The position numbers and the translations under genes are program-made. Of a stretch of DNA of 32,161 nucleotides, positions 5,212-12,312 are shown piece after piece (the stretch's first letter is position 1; each line of letters opens with the position of its first letter). Origin of the DNA: a virus. Below the pieces are notes generated by a model. It was given only the letters and a program-made list of their open reading frames with translations, was not told the origin of the DNA and made no database searches. The stretch spans positions 1 to 32,161 of IMG/VR virus record IMGVR_UViG_3300042860_003194; one strand, given 5' to 3'.

Positions 5212-6018
5212 TCAGCTCTCTGACCGGGGGTCATGCGTGCTGGGGGTGTCGTCTTCTACGAAACAGCCACACCCTCCCCAATCATTTGCGTCGATAGGTT
5301 GCTGCGCCTCTACTCGTTCGCGAAGGGTCTTTAGGGTCAGGGGTGCTTTGACTCCCTTTTTGGTCTCAGTCAGAATTGAGACATCCTTTGCCAAGTAATC
5401 CCGCATCTCTTGCTCTTTTTTCTCATGAGCCGCGTAGCGATCAGGAAAAACCTCAAGCAGTTTCTTGAATTGTGCTTGACCGGCGCGAACACAGAAACCT
5501 CCGCAATTGTTATGCGCGAATCCGAGACCATACAGACGTGGTGCAGTTAGACCCTCGCTCTCGGCCCAATCGATAAGCTGTTGCTTGTCCATGTATGGCT
5601 TTTCGGTTAGTGGTGCCCTCGCAATGTATGGTGCATAGTTTCTTTCGATTGCGCCCAATCGATGGATTTCACTCCAGTCAATGCCTACGTAGACTATTGC
5701 TTGCTCATGGGTGTAGTTGCTCTCAAGCCAGCTTCTTGCTGGTTTTTGTTTGAGCTCGTGAGAGCAGCTCGCTAAACGCGAATTACCTATGAATCTCTTG
5801 TCTCTGAAAACCTGCCATACATCACGCCCATCGCGCAAGATCACCAGCTCACCGCCAATGTTGGCATGTGCGTCGTCGATGAATCTGTAAAGGTCTTCGT
5901 CTTCAATGCCGGTATCTGAGAATAACAGCGTCAGGTTGTCTGTGCCGTGTTCGGCTGCGACCCTCTTAGCTGCGGCCCAAGAGCCAATGCCTCCCGAGAA
6001 CATTACTATGTGTTGCAT
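5212..6018 (-). CDS. PP-loop ATPase / PAPS-reductase-like protein
   Basis: 268 aa from the ATG at 6018. An N-terminal FSGGIGSWAAA (about 7-17) is the SGG-x-(D/G)S PP-loop of the adenine-nucleotide alpha-hydrolase superfamily, followed by LLFSDTGIED. Cysteines lie at ASCSHELK (about 85), NNCGGFCVRAGQ (about 172 and 176) and GGCGCF near the end, a pattern seen in phage PAPS-reductase-like and DndC-like proteins that may bind Fe-S. The substrate is unknown. Possible roles are sulphur transfer in nucleic-acid modification or sulphur metabolism. Its neighbour is a DNA methyltransferase, which makes nucleic-acid modification attractive but unproven. The C-terminal DDTPSTHDPRSES is encoded by the 5233-5249 repeat. 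Confidence 0.8.
   Translation of the reverse strand: MQHIVMFSGGIGSWAAAKRVAAEHGTDNLTLLFSDTGIEDEDLYRFIDDAHANIGGELVILRDGRDVWQVFRDKRFIGNSRLASCSHELKQKPARSWLESNYTHEQAIVYVGIDWSEIHRLGAIERNYAPYIARAPLTEKPYMDKQQLIDWAESEGLTAPRLYGLGFAHNNCGGFCVRAGQAQFKKLLEVFPDRYAAHEKKEQEMRDYLAKDVSILTETKKGVKAPLTLKTLRERVEAQQPIDANDWGGCGCFVEDDTPSTHDPRSES
5233..5249 (+). repeat. 17-bp polar repeat, one mismatch
   Basis: ATGCGTGCTGGGGGTGT, inside the last codons of the PP-loop gene and about 60 nt upstream of the secreted-protein start. An ACCGGGGGTC stretch follows directly to its left. Confidence 0.75.
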
Positions 6019-6045
6019 CCTGAAAAGGGTGCGCCCAAGTGTGGA
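6016..6045 (-). promoter_or_regulatory. Start-associated element before the PP-loop gene
   Basis: Minus strand: TCCACA (6045-6040), 7 nt, GCACCC (6032-6027), 8 nt, ATG (6018-6016). Together with the adjacent repeat it is identical to 4337-4372 except for one base. Confidence 0.7.
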
Positions 6046-6062
6046 TTGCGTGCTGGGGGTGT
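6046..6062 (+). repeat. 17-bp polar repeat, perfect copy
   Basis: TTGCGTGCTGGGGGTGT in the divergent gap between the PP-loop gene (6018) and the HNH/holin gene (6098). Confidence 0.85.
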
Positions 6063-6070
6063 TGTAGCAT

Positions 6071-6100
6071 TCCCCGTAGGATCGCACTCGTATCGCTATG
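6071..6100 (+). promoter_or_regulatory. Start-associated element before the HNH-like/holin gene
   Basis: TCCCCG (6071-6076), 7 nt, GCACTC (6084-6089), 8 nt, ATG at 6098. Confidence 0.65.
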
Positions 6101-6631
6101 TCCTCATCCGCCCAAAGACGTGCAGAGCAACGAGCTATCCTTCGGCTTGAAGCTCTTGTCGGTATCTCGGGCGGGAGACTCCGATGTGAGTGCTGCGGCG
6201 AGCGGCGGGTGTGGACACTATGCTTCGATCACATAGATGGTGGAGGCTCTCGACACCGTAAAGAGAATGCCTCAAATCCTACTGTGCGGCTGGTCCGACG
6301 GGAATACCGAGAGACCGGCTACTGGCCACGGCACCGATACCAAGTGTTGTGCGCTACCTGTAATCATGGTCGCCGGGTCGGTTCCGGAACCTGTCCGCAC
6401 GTAGAGGAGGTGATTATGTCCACTCAAGCTCGCAATGCCCTGAAGTCCTACATCAAGGTCTTCCTCGCCACTGTCCTGGGGTTGTTCCTCAGCGACGGTG
6501 CCGATGTATTCGCAGTCTCTTACGCTGATGTCAGAACATGGCTCAGCGCAGGAATCGCGTCCCTGCTGCCGTTGATCATTACGGCACTCGACCCGAGCGA
6601 TCCTCGCTTCGGAAAAGGTTCTGAGGAGTAG
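6098..6631 (+). CDS. HNH-like zinc-binding domain joined in frame to a holin-like protein
   Basis: 177 aa. Residues about 28-100 have CECCG ... LCFDHIDGGGSRHR ... YQVLCATCNHGRR ... TCPH, the two-knuckle zinc site and DHID core of small phage HNH endonucleases. With no stop codon between them, the frame runs into a holin-like membrane protein from residue 107. This HNH-like part also lacks the usual C-terminal extension, so it may be a DNA-binding or nicking remnant. The start carries the start-associated element. A strong terminator follows at 6648. Whether the fusion is made as one chain is not known, since the holin part has its own ribosome-binding site. Confidence 0.65.
   Translation: MSSSAQRRAEQRAILRLEALVGISGGRLRCECCGERRVWTLCFDHIDGGGSRHRKENASNPTVRLVRREYRETGYWPRHRYQVLCATCNHGRRVGSGTCPHVEEVIMSTQARNALKSYIKVFLATVLGLFLSDGADVFAVSYADVRTWLSAGIASLLPLIITALDPSDPRFGKGSEE
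6416..6631 (+). CDS. Holin-like protein (internal start)
   Basis: 71 aa beginning MSTQARNALKSYIK. A near-perfect Shine-Dalgarno sequence, GAGGAGGTGAT, ends 2 nt before this ATG, in frame within the longer gene. One hydrophobic segment (about 13-24, KVFLATVLGLFL) and a second (about 42-56, AGIASLLPLIITALD) are followed by PSDPRFGKG, the pattern of small actinophage holins (r1t-like). Holins permeabilise the membrane so that endolysin can reach the wall. The endolysin is about 7.5 kb away on the other strand. This start is likely the main one. Confidence 0.7.
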   Translation: MSTQARNALKSYIKVFLATVLGLFLSDGADVFAVSYADVRTWLSAGIASLLPLIITALDPSDPRFGKGSEE

Positions 6632-6647
6632 TCACCTCAGATAACAG

Positions 6648-6682
6648 AATCCCCGCCGGCTTCCTCTCTCCCGGCGGGGATT
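6648..6682. terminator. Strong bidirectional intrinsic terminator
   Basis: A 12-bp perfect stem, AATCCCCGCCGG (6648-6659) / CCGGCGGGGATT (6671-6682), with an 11-nt loop and T-rich flanks. It separates the convergent ends of the holin-like gene (6631) and the small gene at 6704. Confidence 0.9.
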
Positions 6683-6703
6683 TCTGTATTGTATGCTTAG
6701 GTG

Positions 6704-6862
6704 CTACTCGACGGGGGTTTCGCGATCACAATCCACGCAGATGCCGTCGCAGCAGTCTTCACTATCCACAGATACAGCCAGCTCCTCGGGTTGAGGGGTA
6801 GCTGCTTGAGCTGCCCGTTCAGCGATTAGCCTCTGACGCTCTTGATACGAGATTCGTGCCAT
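6704..6862 (-). CDS. Small cysteine-containing protein downstream of the integrase (52 aa)
   Basis: It begins MARISYQERQRLIAERAAQA (basic helix), then a linker and an acidic tail with CCDGICVDCDRET. It starts 21 nt after the integrase stop, in the same direction, and ends before the 6648-6682 terminator, so it is likely cotranscribed with the integrase. There is no Shine-Dalgarno sequence; GCACAC lies 9 nt upstream, a weak match to the start-associated element. No family was recognised. Being next to a serine integrase it could be a recombination directionality factor, but nothing in the sequence shows this. Confidence 0.5.
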   Translation of the reverse strand: MARISYQERQRLIAERAAQAATPQPEELAVSVDSEDCCDGICVDCDRETPVE

Positions 6863-6883
6863 GCTGGTGAAGTGTGCGCCGGT

Positions 6884-8719
6884 CTATGCGTTGAGCAAGT
6901 TCCAGCTCGCAGGCTGTTCCTTACCCTTCCACCAAATCACGACTCGCTCGTCGAGCATCGCCTTGAGCTTCTCGGGATTGTTCATGACGCGAGCCTTACC
7001 CTTACCGACCGGCAGAATCATAACGCCCTCGATCAGGGTTGATAGAACCTCGTGCTTGACAGCAAATTCCAAATCCGCCCATACAGATAGATCGCCTGAC
7101 GGGAGGATTCGAGTCACGTCCGGAGCGGTGGGTATCTTCCCCGCAGCTGTGACGAGTTCCTCGATGCGTGCTGCCAGCTTCTCTGCCTTCTTCTCGTAGG
7201 CATCACGTAGAACCGATGAGAGGTCAGGCATGATGGCATCAATAGTTTCTTCGAGCTGGCGGCGCAGCTTCTCGATCTCCTGTGCTTCAGATGCGCCACC
7301 CGAGGTGAGTCTGTTCATCTGCCGCTCATACTCTTCGTGCTCCCGACGTAGGTTGTCAGCATCGAAAAGCTCAATTGCCTTTTGCGACACATACTCTTCG
7401 AGCATGTCGAGTCGGATTGAGACACCGCTGCACTCTTTTGTTTGCACTCCGTTGCAGCTGTAGGTGCCGTTCTCTACACCCGTGGCTGTGCGGCGACTGC
7501 ACGTCCGACCACACTTACCGCATTTGACCAGGCGACGCAGCAAGACATCTACCTTTGGGGCTCGAGCGAATGTTCGCTTAGAGATTGCACGCTGTAGGTC
7601 AAGGTATTCTTCAAGGGTAAGCACGGGATCGACCCCCTGCACCATGTTGCCGTTGCTGTCTTTCTGCACTCGGTCGAGACGCAGCTTGTAGTTTCGGTAG
7701 CGATTATTCCGATTGCGACGCTCCTCAGCGTCCTCTTTTGCCGAGTCATTGTGGGTTAGGTAGCCAGCCAAGATAGGGTTGGTCAAACAGTAGCGTGCAG
7801 TCCCGGTGATTCGAGATCGGTCGTCGTTCTTCGGAATCCAGCCACCGGCGACGAGTATGTCAGCTGCATCAGCCAAAGAGCCATCTTCTTCGACCAGCAA
7901 GGTGTAAAGCTTGCGAACAGTAGCAGCCCATCCCTCTCTTGGCTCCATGATCTTGCCCATCTCGGTCACGCCGTAGGCATCGGTCCGTGGAAATTTGGGG
8001 GCAGTAAAGCTACCGTCCTCTGCATAGGTGATTCCCTTTAGGGTGTAGCCGGTAGGGAATCCACCGCCCACGTAGAAGCCAAGCTGATTCTTTGGAGCAC
8101 GCTTGCTGCGGATACGGCGAGATGTGGCGCGGCTGTAGTCCTCGTTTGTAGCAGAGCTGGCAGCGGACTGGAAGAATCCACCCATGTCACGAGTAGAGCG
8201 TTCGCCCTCTGCCTGGCACCATGCCACGAGCCCCCGGCGTGTCATCTCGTGAATGAAGTTTAGAGGCTCCATGAGATCGCGGCTGTAGCGTGACTGCTCC
8301 CAAGCAGCACTGCCGTCGTAAAGCTTCTGCTCCAATAGGTGACGATTCATCATCTGCCACGCCGGTCGGAAAGGTGGCTCTTGGTCCGGACGTGTCCAAG
8401 CAGATGTGCGATCCCAATAGAAATGAGTGATGCGAACCTGCTTGCCGTATTTGGCAGACAGCTCGCGCTCCCATGCAGGGATCATCTTGGCTTGGTCCAT
8501 AACACTCAGGGTCTCACCCTTCGAGTTGCGGCAATAGGCTGCGAATTGCAGCTCGCCAGGTATGGCAGTCTGAATCTGCACGTAGCCGTGCTTCTTGGAA
8601 TCAACGAGCTCGGACAGCTCAGTCCAGTTGATTTGCGTGCCGGGGGTGTCTGCGCCGGTCAGTGGCTTGTTGTAGGTCTTGTCGTTTAGCTGCTGTGCTG
8701 GTAGAAACATCGTGGTCAT
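6884..8719 (-). CDS. int: Large serine recombinase (integrase)
   Basis: 611 aa. Its catalytic region is unusual in starting only near residue 58: FAAYCRNSKG (catalytic Ser about 66 with Arg 64), then WEQSRYSRDL (about 140-149), then EGERSTRDMGGFF. A recombinase domain follows (GFYVGGGFPTGYTLKG ... ILAGYLTH), then a zinc ribbon CGKCGRTCS ... YSCNG ... KECSG (about 395-430) and a coiled coil (about 440-530), the standard large serine integrase order. It would catalyse attP x attB integration into the host chromosome. The start is supported by GAGAGGAA 6 nt upstream. A 17-bp polar repeat copy lies inside codons 24-29. Confidence 0.92.
   Translation of the reverse strand: MTTMFLPAQQLNDKTYNKPLTGADTPGTQINWTELSELVDSKKHGYVQIQTAIPGELQFAAYCRNSKGETLSVMDQAKMIPAWERELSAKYGKQVRITHFYWDRTSAWTRPDQEPPFRPAWQMMNRHLLEQKLYDGSAAWEQSRYSRDLMEPLNFIHEMTRRGLVAWCQAEGERSTRDMGGFFQSAASSATNEDYSRATSRRIRSKRAPKNQLGFYVGGGFPTGYTLKGITYAEDGSFTAPKFPRTDAYGVTEMGKIMEPREGWAATVRKLYTLLVEEDGSLADAADILVAGGWIPKNDDRSRITGTARYCLTNPILAGYLTHNDSAKEDAEERRNRNNRYRNYKLRLDRVQKDSNGNMVQGVDPVLTLEEYLDLQRAISKRTFARAPKVDVLLRRLVKCGKCGRTCSRRTATGVENGTYSCNGVQTKECSGVSIRLDMLEEYVSQKAIELFDADNLRREHEEYERQMNRLTSGGASEAQEIEKLRRQLEETIDAIMPDLSSVLRDAYEKKAEKLAARIEELVTAAGKIPTAPDVTRILPSGDLSVWADLEFAVKHEVLSTLIEGVMILPVGKGKARVMNNPEKLKAMLDERVVIWWKGKEQPASWNLLNA
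8633..8649 (+). repeat. 17-bp polar repeat, one mismatch, in integrase 5' coding region
   Basis: TTGCGTGCCGGGGGTGT lies about 70 nt inside the integrase gene on the opposite strand, where it encodes part of DTPGTQI. Confidence 0.7.
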
Positions 8720-8749
8720 CTTGATTCCTCTCGATCCATAGCGGGGTTG

Positions 8750-8770
8750 CTGTAGGCTTATCCCCTACAG
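8750..8770. promoter_or_regulatory. Palindrome upstream of integrase, candidate operator or part of attP
   Basis: CTGTAGG, 7 nt, CCTACAG, about 30 nt upstream of the integrase start, followed by a partial polar repeat (TGCGTGCT, 8771-8778). A regulator site or attachment site is possible; the sequence alone does not decide. Confidence 0.3.
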
Positions 8771-8833
8771 TGCGTGCTCGCTGGTAGAATGCAAGAAAAT
8801 GCAATACCGCCCGGTGTTTTGATTTATCACATT

Positions 8834-9016
8834 CTATTCGAGGGGGTTCTCAGGAGCCTCGCTGAGATTCCCGGCTCCTTCATCCTCCGGGAATGTCATA
8901 CCTTTGGAGCGTCTCCACGCTCGCAAAATAGCCCTGACCTGGCAGATCGGACATGGGTCGGGGTGGACGTAGGTTTCTTCATCCGGGGTCGCCGGGTCAA
9001 TGGGTGTATGAGTCAT
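8834..9016 (-). CDS. Small hypothetical protein with a CPIC motif (60 aa)
   Basis: MTHTPIDPATPDEETYVHPD is followed by PCPICQVRAILRAWRRSKGM and an acidic tail. One C-x2-C knuckle precedes a basic helix, so a small metal- or nucleic-acid-binding protein is possible. It is the last gene of the leftward early operon, 42 nt after the sigma gene. A partial polar repeat in the opposite orientation (CAGCACGCAC, 9047-9056) lies in that gap. No clear ribosome-binding site and no recognised family. Confidence 0.55.
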   Translation of the reverse strand: MTHTPIDPATPDEETYVHPDPCPICQVRAILRAWRRSKGMTFPEDEGAGNLSEAPENPLE

Positions 9017-9058
9017 GTGGCTAAAGGTTCCCTATTCCGAGCTGGCAGCACGCACCGG

Positions 9059-9874
9059 CTACTCGTCAATGAATTGGTTTATGAGGCTTGGATGGCGGAG
9101 CTTAGAGATTGCTGTGGCCTCCAGTCGGCGCATGGCCTCACCAGTGACCCCATACCGATCCCCGAGCTCTGCGAGGGTAGCCTTGTCCACGTTGTCGAGC
9201 CCGAAACGAGCCTTGATGACCTCTTGCTCGATGGGAGCCAGCTCGCTGATTGCCCTATGTAGGGACTCTGCCAGCATGCGACGTTCGACCTCCTCGTGTG
9301 GGTCAGACGATTCATCGGCTATGGTATCGGCAATAGTCCTACCCCCGGCATTGTCCCCCGGAATTGGTTTGTCGAGGCTATCTGATACCATAGGCAGCTG
9401 CTCGAACCGTGACCACTCACCGGCGACCTGCGCTCGCTCTTCTCGGGTCAGCTCTCGTCCAAGCTCGCCGCTGATCTCGTTGATACGCTTCTGCACCCTT
9501 GCAGCCTTGTAGCTGACCTGCTCGGGGATGTAGATGGTCCTGTCCTGATCGATACCCTTGTTGAGTGCTGTCAGGATGTATCTCTCTGCGTAGCCATAGA
9601 GGGTTCCCTTTTCAGGTCTCCATCGATCTACAGCCTGCGTTAGAGCCAAGCTACCAATAGCCAGTAGCTCGTCAAAATCCAAACGATAAGTCTTCCCCAG
9701 GTAGGGAATCATGCGCATGTGGCGACGAATGAGCTCCTCTTTGACCTTTGCTTCGGCAGCCTCATCGCCGTCACTACGTGCAGCCTGAAGCTGCTCGCCA
9801 AGTTCAGAAACCTGAGCTTGTGTAAGAGGTTCAAAATCCGGACTCGATAGCCGGTCAGAGAGTGAGGGTATCAT
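9059..9874 (-). CDS. Phage sigma-70 family RNA polymerase sigma factor
   Basis: 271 aa. Region 2 is visible at about 48-110 (LIRRHMRMIPYLGKTYRLDF ... FDELLAIGSLALTQAVDRW ... YAERYILTAL). Region 3 follows (SREL-type ELGRELTREERAQVAG and an LDKPIPGDNAG linker), then region 4 at about 212-265 (ELAPIEQEVIKARFGLDN, then a helix-turn-helix ATLAELGDRYGVTGEAMRRL). It is organised like primary or group-2 sigma factors but lacks region 1.1. It would direct host RNA polymerase to phage promoters. The start overlaps the helicase stop (ATGA), so it is translated with the early genes. This fits a switch to late genes. Confidence 0.9.
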   Translation of the reverse strand: MIPSLSDRLSSPDFEPLTQAQVSELGEQLQAARSDGDEAAEAKVKEELIRRHMRMIPYLGKTYRLDFDELLAIGSLALTQAVDRWRPEKGTLYGYAERYILTALNKGIDQDRTIYIPEQVSYKAARVQKRINEISGELGRELTREERAQVAGEWSRFEQLPMVSDSLDKPIPGDNAGGRTIADTIADESSDPHEEVERRMLAESLHRAISELAPIEQEVIKARFGLDNVDKATLAELGDRYGVTGEAMRRLEATAISKLRHPSLINQFIDE

Positions 9875-11508
9875 TCGAATGGGTTCGCTTCCTGCTCGCT
9901 GGCATGGATTGCCCCATACTCAGCCTTGTAGAGACGCAGACCGCAGATGTTCTCATAACGGCCTTCACGTTCGACACGAGCCCAGCCATTGGTTATCAGA
10001 AAGTCAATGGCTTTCGTCAGCGTCTCGCCGCGCCAGCCCGATCCCTGGTCTTTCTTTTTGTGCTCGTTGATGAGCTCCTTTACCTCTCCCTTTGGGATTG
10101 CTCCGGATAGCTCAGAAAGCAGCTTGCTTATCTTCTCAGCTGCAATCAAGTCCCAACGCTTCTCGGCTGCTTCTTGATCGGCAGTCTCGGGACTGACTAT
10201 TTCCAGCTTTGTGATTTCAACAGTGCCATCGCTCATGGGTGTGCTCTTGAGCACTCCTACCATCCGCTTGCCCGACCTATGCACGATTTTGCACCGGCCC
10301 GGACGATCCTTGACCACGTAGAGCTCGACCACTCCAGGATTGTATGCAGACCCCGGTTGGACCGCTTTTGCCTGCAACACGACACCGCTTGCAGCTGCGA
10401 GCTTCGCGCCGCTTCCTCGCATGCCTCGTGACTGAAATGAGGTCTGACCGGCAGAGCCAGCTGATTTAGCGACGTGGTCCACCACCAAGATACCGGGTTT
10501 TGATGGTGACATGGTCCACGGCCAAATGTTGCCGGTCAAAAACATGTTCACGTCGCGAGCCTTATCCTCTTCCAGTGGTGGCTCGTGGCTGGCCATAGCT
10601 GCTGCGAAACCGTCGAGCACAATGAAGCTGCAACGACGGTGCTTGAGAACACGAGCGACCTGGCCACGAACCTTGCTGTCAATTCCGTTCGAGACGGTCT
10701 TGTAGTAAAAGAGTCTCTTGTTGCGATCTCTTGTTCCCGCCTCTGTGAGCGGACCCTCAATCCAGTCACGAAGTTGATCCTTGTCTATCTCCATGCCACC
10801 GGCAATCGAGACGACTCGCTCGCTGCACGTGATACCGTCAGTCTCTTCGGCATCAAGATAAATAACAGCATTACCCTTCACCATCTCCTGCACGCATGTG
10901 AGCTTTGCAATCCAGCTCTTCATCGACTCCGGCGGTGCCGCGATGAAGTTCAGTCGCCCATCTCCGTAGATAATCGACTCACCGTCATTCCTGCGCAGCA
11001 TGGTTGGTTCGAGCCTCCTATGTGTGCCGGTGAAGATGCTCTCAATTACTGGCCCAAGATCGACGAAACCGTCGTCATTGCTGCTTGCATTGGAAAGCTC
11101 GGACAGAGCTGCAATTTCAGCCAGCGGGTCTTCACCAGATTCAATCACCTGAGCAGCCTTACGTGCCGCAGCAGCCTGATCCCTCTTTGTGGCCAGCTCT
11201 CGAAGGGTTGTGGCGCATTCTTTAGCTTCTTCGATGTCAGCGCAGGCATGCTGCATTAGCCATGAGATTGCTTTGTCACCGCCGATCTCCTCCAAAACAC
11301 CGCCCTGGCGAAGTTCCTCGACGACGGCAGATGGAGTCACCTGTCCCTTTAGAGCTACTCGCGCTACGGTTGAGTAGATTGACCCCATACGCGAATCACT
11401 AAAATCACCCGGACCCAGCCGGTCGATCACAGCTTCAATCACGTCACTATCGGTCAAGCACGACCCTATCAGCCGGTGTTCAGCTGGTGCATTTGTCAGC
11501 TTACTCAT
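9871..11508 (-). CDS. DnaB/RepA-like replicative helicase
   Basis: 545 aa. The N-terminal about 100 residues (EHRLIGSCLTDSDVIEAVID ... ISWLMQHACADIEEAKECAT) match the DnaB N-terminal domain. The core has a Walker A variant, APPESMKSW (about 191-199; Gly replaced by Glu and Met around the Lys), and Walker B FIVLDGF (about 294-300), followed by VVDHVAKS, as in RepA-like hexameric helicases (AAA_25). A C-terminal winged-helix-like segment follows (about 480-530). It would unwind DNA at the phage replication fork. It overlaps the resolvase and sigma genes by ATGA junctions; GAGGAGAGGAAGAA precedes the start. Confidence 0.82.
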   Translation of the reverse strand: MSKLTNAPAEHRLIGSCLTDSDVIEAVIDRLGPGDFSDSRMGSIYSTVARVALKGQVTPSAVVEELRQGGVLEEIGGDKAISWLMQHACADIEEAKECATTLRELATKRDQAAAARKAAQVIESGEDPLAEIAALSELSNASSNDDGFVDLGPVIESIFTGTHRRLEPTMLRRNDGESIIYGDGRLNFIAAPPESMKSWIAKLTCVQEMVKGNAVIYLDAEETDGITCSERVVSIAGGMEIDKDQLRDWIEGPLTEAGTRDRNKRLFYYKTVSNGIDSKVRGQVARVLKHRRCSFIVLDGFAAAMASHEPPLEEDKARDVNMFLTGNIWPWTMSPSKPGILVVDHVAKSAGSAGQTSFQSRGMRGSGAKLAAASGVVLQAKAVQPGSAYNPGVVELYVVKDRPGRCKIVHRSGKRMVGVLKSTPMSDGTVEITKLEIVSPETADQEAAEKRWDLIAAEKISKLLSELSGAIPKGEVKELINEHKKKDQGSGWRGETLTKAIDFLITNGWARVEREGRYENICGLRLYKAEYGAIHASEQEANPFE

Positions 11509-11891
11509 TTCTTCCTCTCCTCAAGAGGCTCCAAGTAGATGACGACCTCTTCGGTCTTATCTACCTTGAGCTTCGGTTCTCTTACCTCAATGAATTCATC
11601 GGTATCGTCTTCAGTCATACCGGCTCTGACGAGGGCATCGACCACCGTCTTGGCAACAGTGCCCACGTAGTTGTGTGCATCTCTCCGACCAGCTCTCGGA
11701 AAGCTGATGGAAATGTGCACAGCAATTCTCCTACCCAATAATGTGTCTCGGTCCGACTGGTCGGATACTCGCCATGCAGCAGTAGTAGCCCATGCCCACG
11801 GATCGAGTCGTCTCTTTCGAGATGCCCAGTGCAGCCGGCGACTCTCGTTCTCGCTGAGGGGTCTTGTTGGTGCCGTGAAGGTCAGTATCAT
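11505..11891 (-). CDS. RusA-like Holliday-junction resolvase
   Basis: 128 aa from the ATG at 11891, which overlaps the stop of the HTH gene; an in-frame start at 11930 is less likely. The hallmark RRDAHNYVGTVAKTVVDALV followed by TEDDTDEFIEV supplies the conserved aspartates of RusA, a dimeric endonuclease that resolves four-way junctions. In phages it processes replication and recombination intermediates before packaging. It is placed between the annealing protein and the helicase, as in many siphophage early operons. Confidence 0.82.
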   Translation of the reverse strand: MILTFTAPTRPLSENESRRLHWASRKRRLDPWAWATTAAWRVSDQSDRDTLLGRRIAVHISISFPRAGRRDAHNYVGTVAKTVVDALVRAGMTEDDTDEFIEVREPKLKVDKTEEVVIYLEPLEERKK

Positions 11892-12109
11892 TTTGCCTCC
11901 AACGCCGTAAGCCAGGTTTCCATACCCCATACCTCTACTGGATGCAGATTACAGCGCACAGCATAGCGGTCAGCCACCTCAACGGAGAGACCTTCCAGCT
12001 TGGCACGATTGAGCACCGAGCTCGATGCCTTGACTGCAGATCGAAAATCCCTGTAGGAACGTCCGTATGATGCAATCAAGGGTTCGATAGGCAGCCTCAC
12101 TGTTCCCAT
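11888..12109 (-). CDS. Small helix-turn-helix protein
   Basis: 73 aa: MGTVRLPIEPLIASYGRSYR, then DFRSAVKASSSVLNRAKLEG, then LSVEVADRYAVRCNLHPVEVWG. The LPIEPL ... AD-x-Y/L-A ... HP-x-EVWG framework is that of small Xre-like helix-turn-helix proteins in actinophage early operons. The start overlaps the previous gene by 13 nt. DNA binding and regulation are inferred; the target is unknown. Confidence 0.65.
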   Translation of the reverse strand: MGTVRLPIEPLIASYGRSYRDFRSAVKASSSVLNRAKLEGLSVEVADRYAVRCNLHPVEVWGMETWLTALEAK

Positions 12110-12312
12110 AGCGCAGTCTTTATTCGTTGCAGCTGTAGCTGCGCATCATCACGTTCAGCAATGATACGTTCACGGTCAGAGATGAGCCACTCGAATAGGT
12201 TTGACTCTTCGTCATCATCAAATGCTCCGTTATCGGTTCGCCAGCTGATGAGAGTTCTAATGCGGCTGATTTTGACCTCAGCGATCTGCTCAAGAGATAG
12301 ACCCTCTGTCAT
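12097..12312 (-). CDS. Small hypothetical helical protein (71 aa)
   Basis: Acidic and almost fully helical, with a coiled-coil-like C-terminal half (SDRERIIAERDDAQLQLQRI). Overlaps at both ends (ATGA with the gene upstream, 13 nt with the gene downstream) show it belongs to the early operon. No family was recognised. Confidence 0.65.
   Translation of the reverse strand: MTEGLSLEQIAEVKISRIRTLISWRTDNGAFDDDEESNLFEWLISDRERIIAERDDAQLQLQRIKTALWEQ

Noticed and set aside
2795-6062. The 17-bp repeat as a promoter for adjacent genes
   Set aside because: Its polarity never changes with gene direction and its distance to starts varies from about 20 to 65 nt. A role as an upstream binding site remains open.
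8834-8872. Shared TGAGATTCCC at 8863 as a regulatory copy of the 388-407 repeat
   Set aside because: It is a single 10-mer inside a coding region without the rest of the context; chance cannot be excluded.
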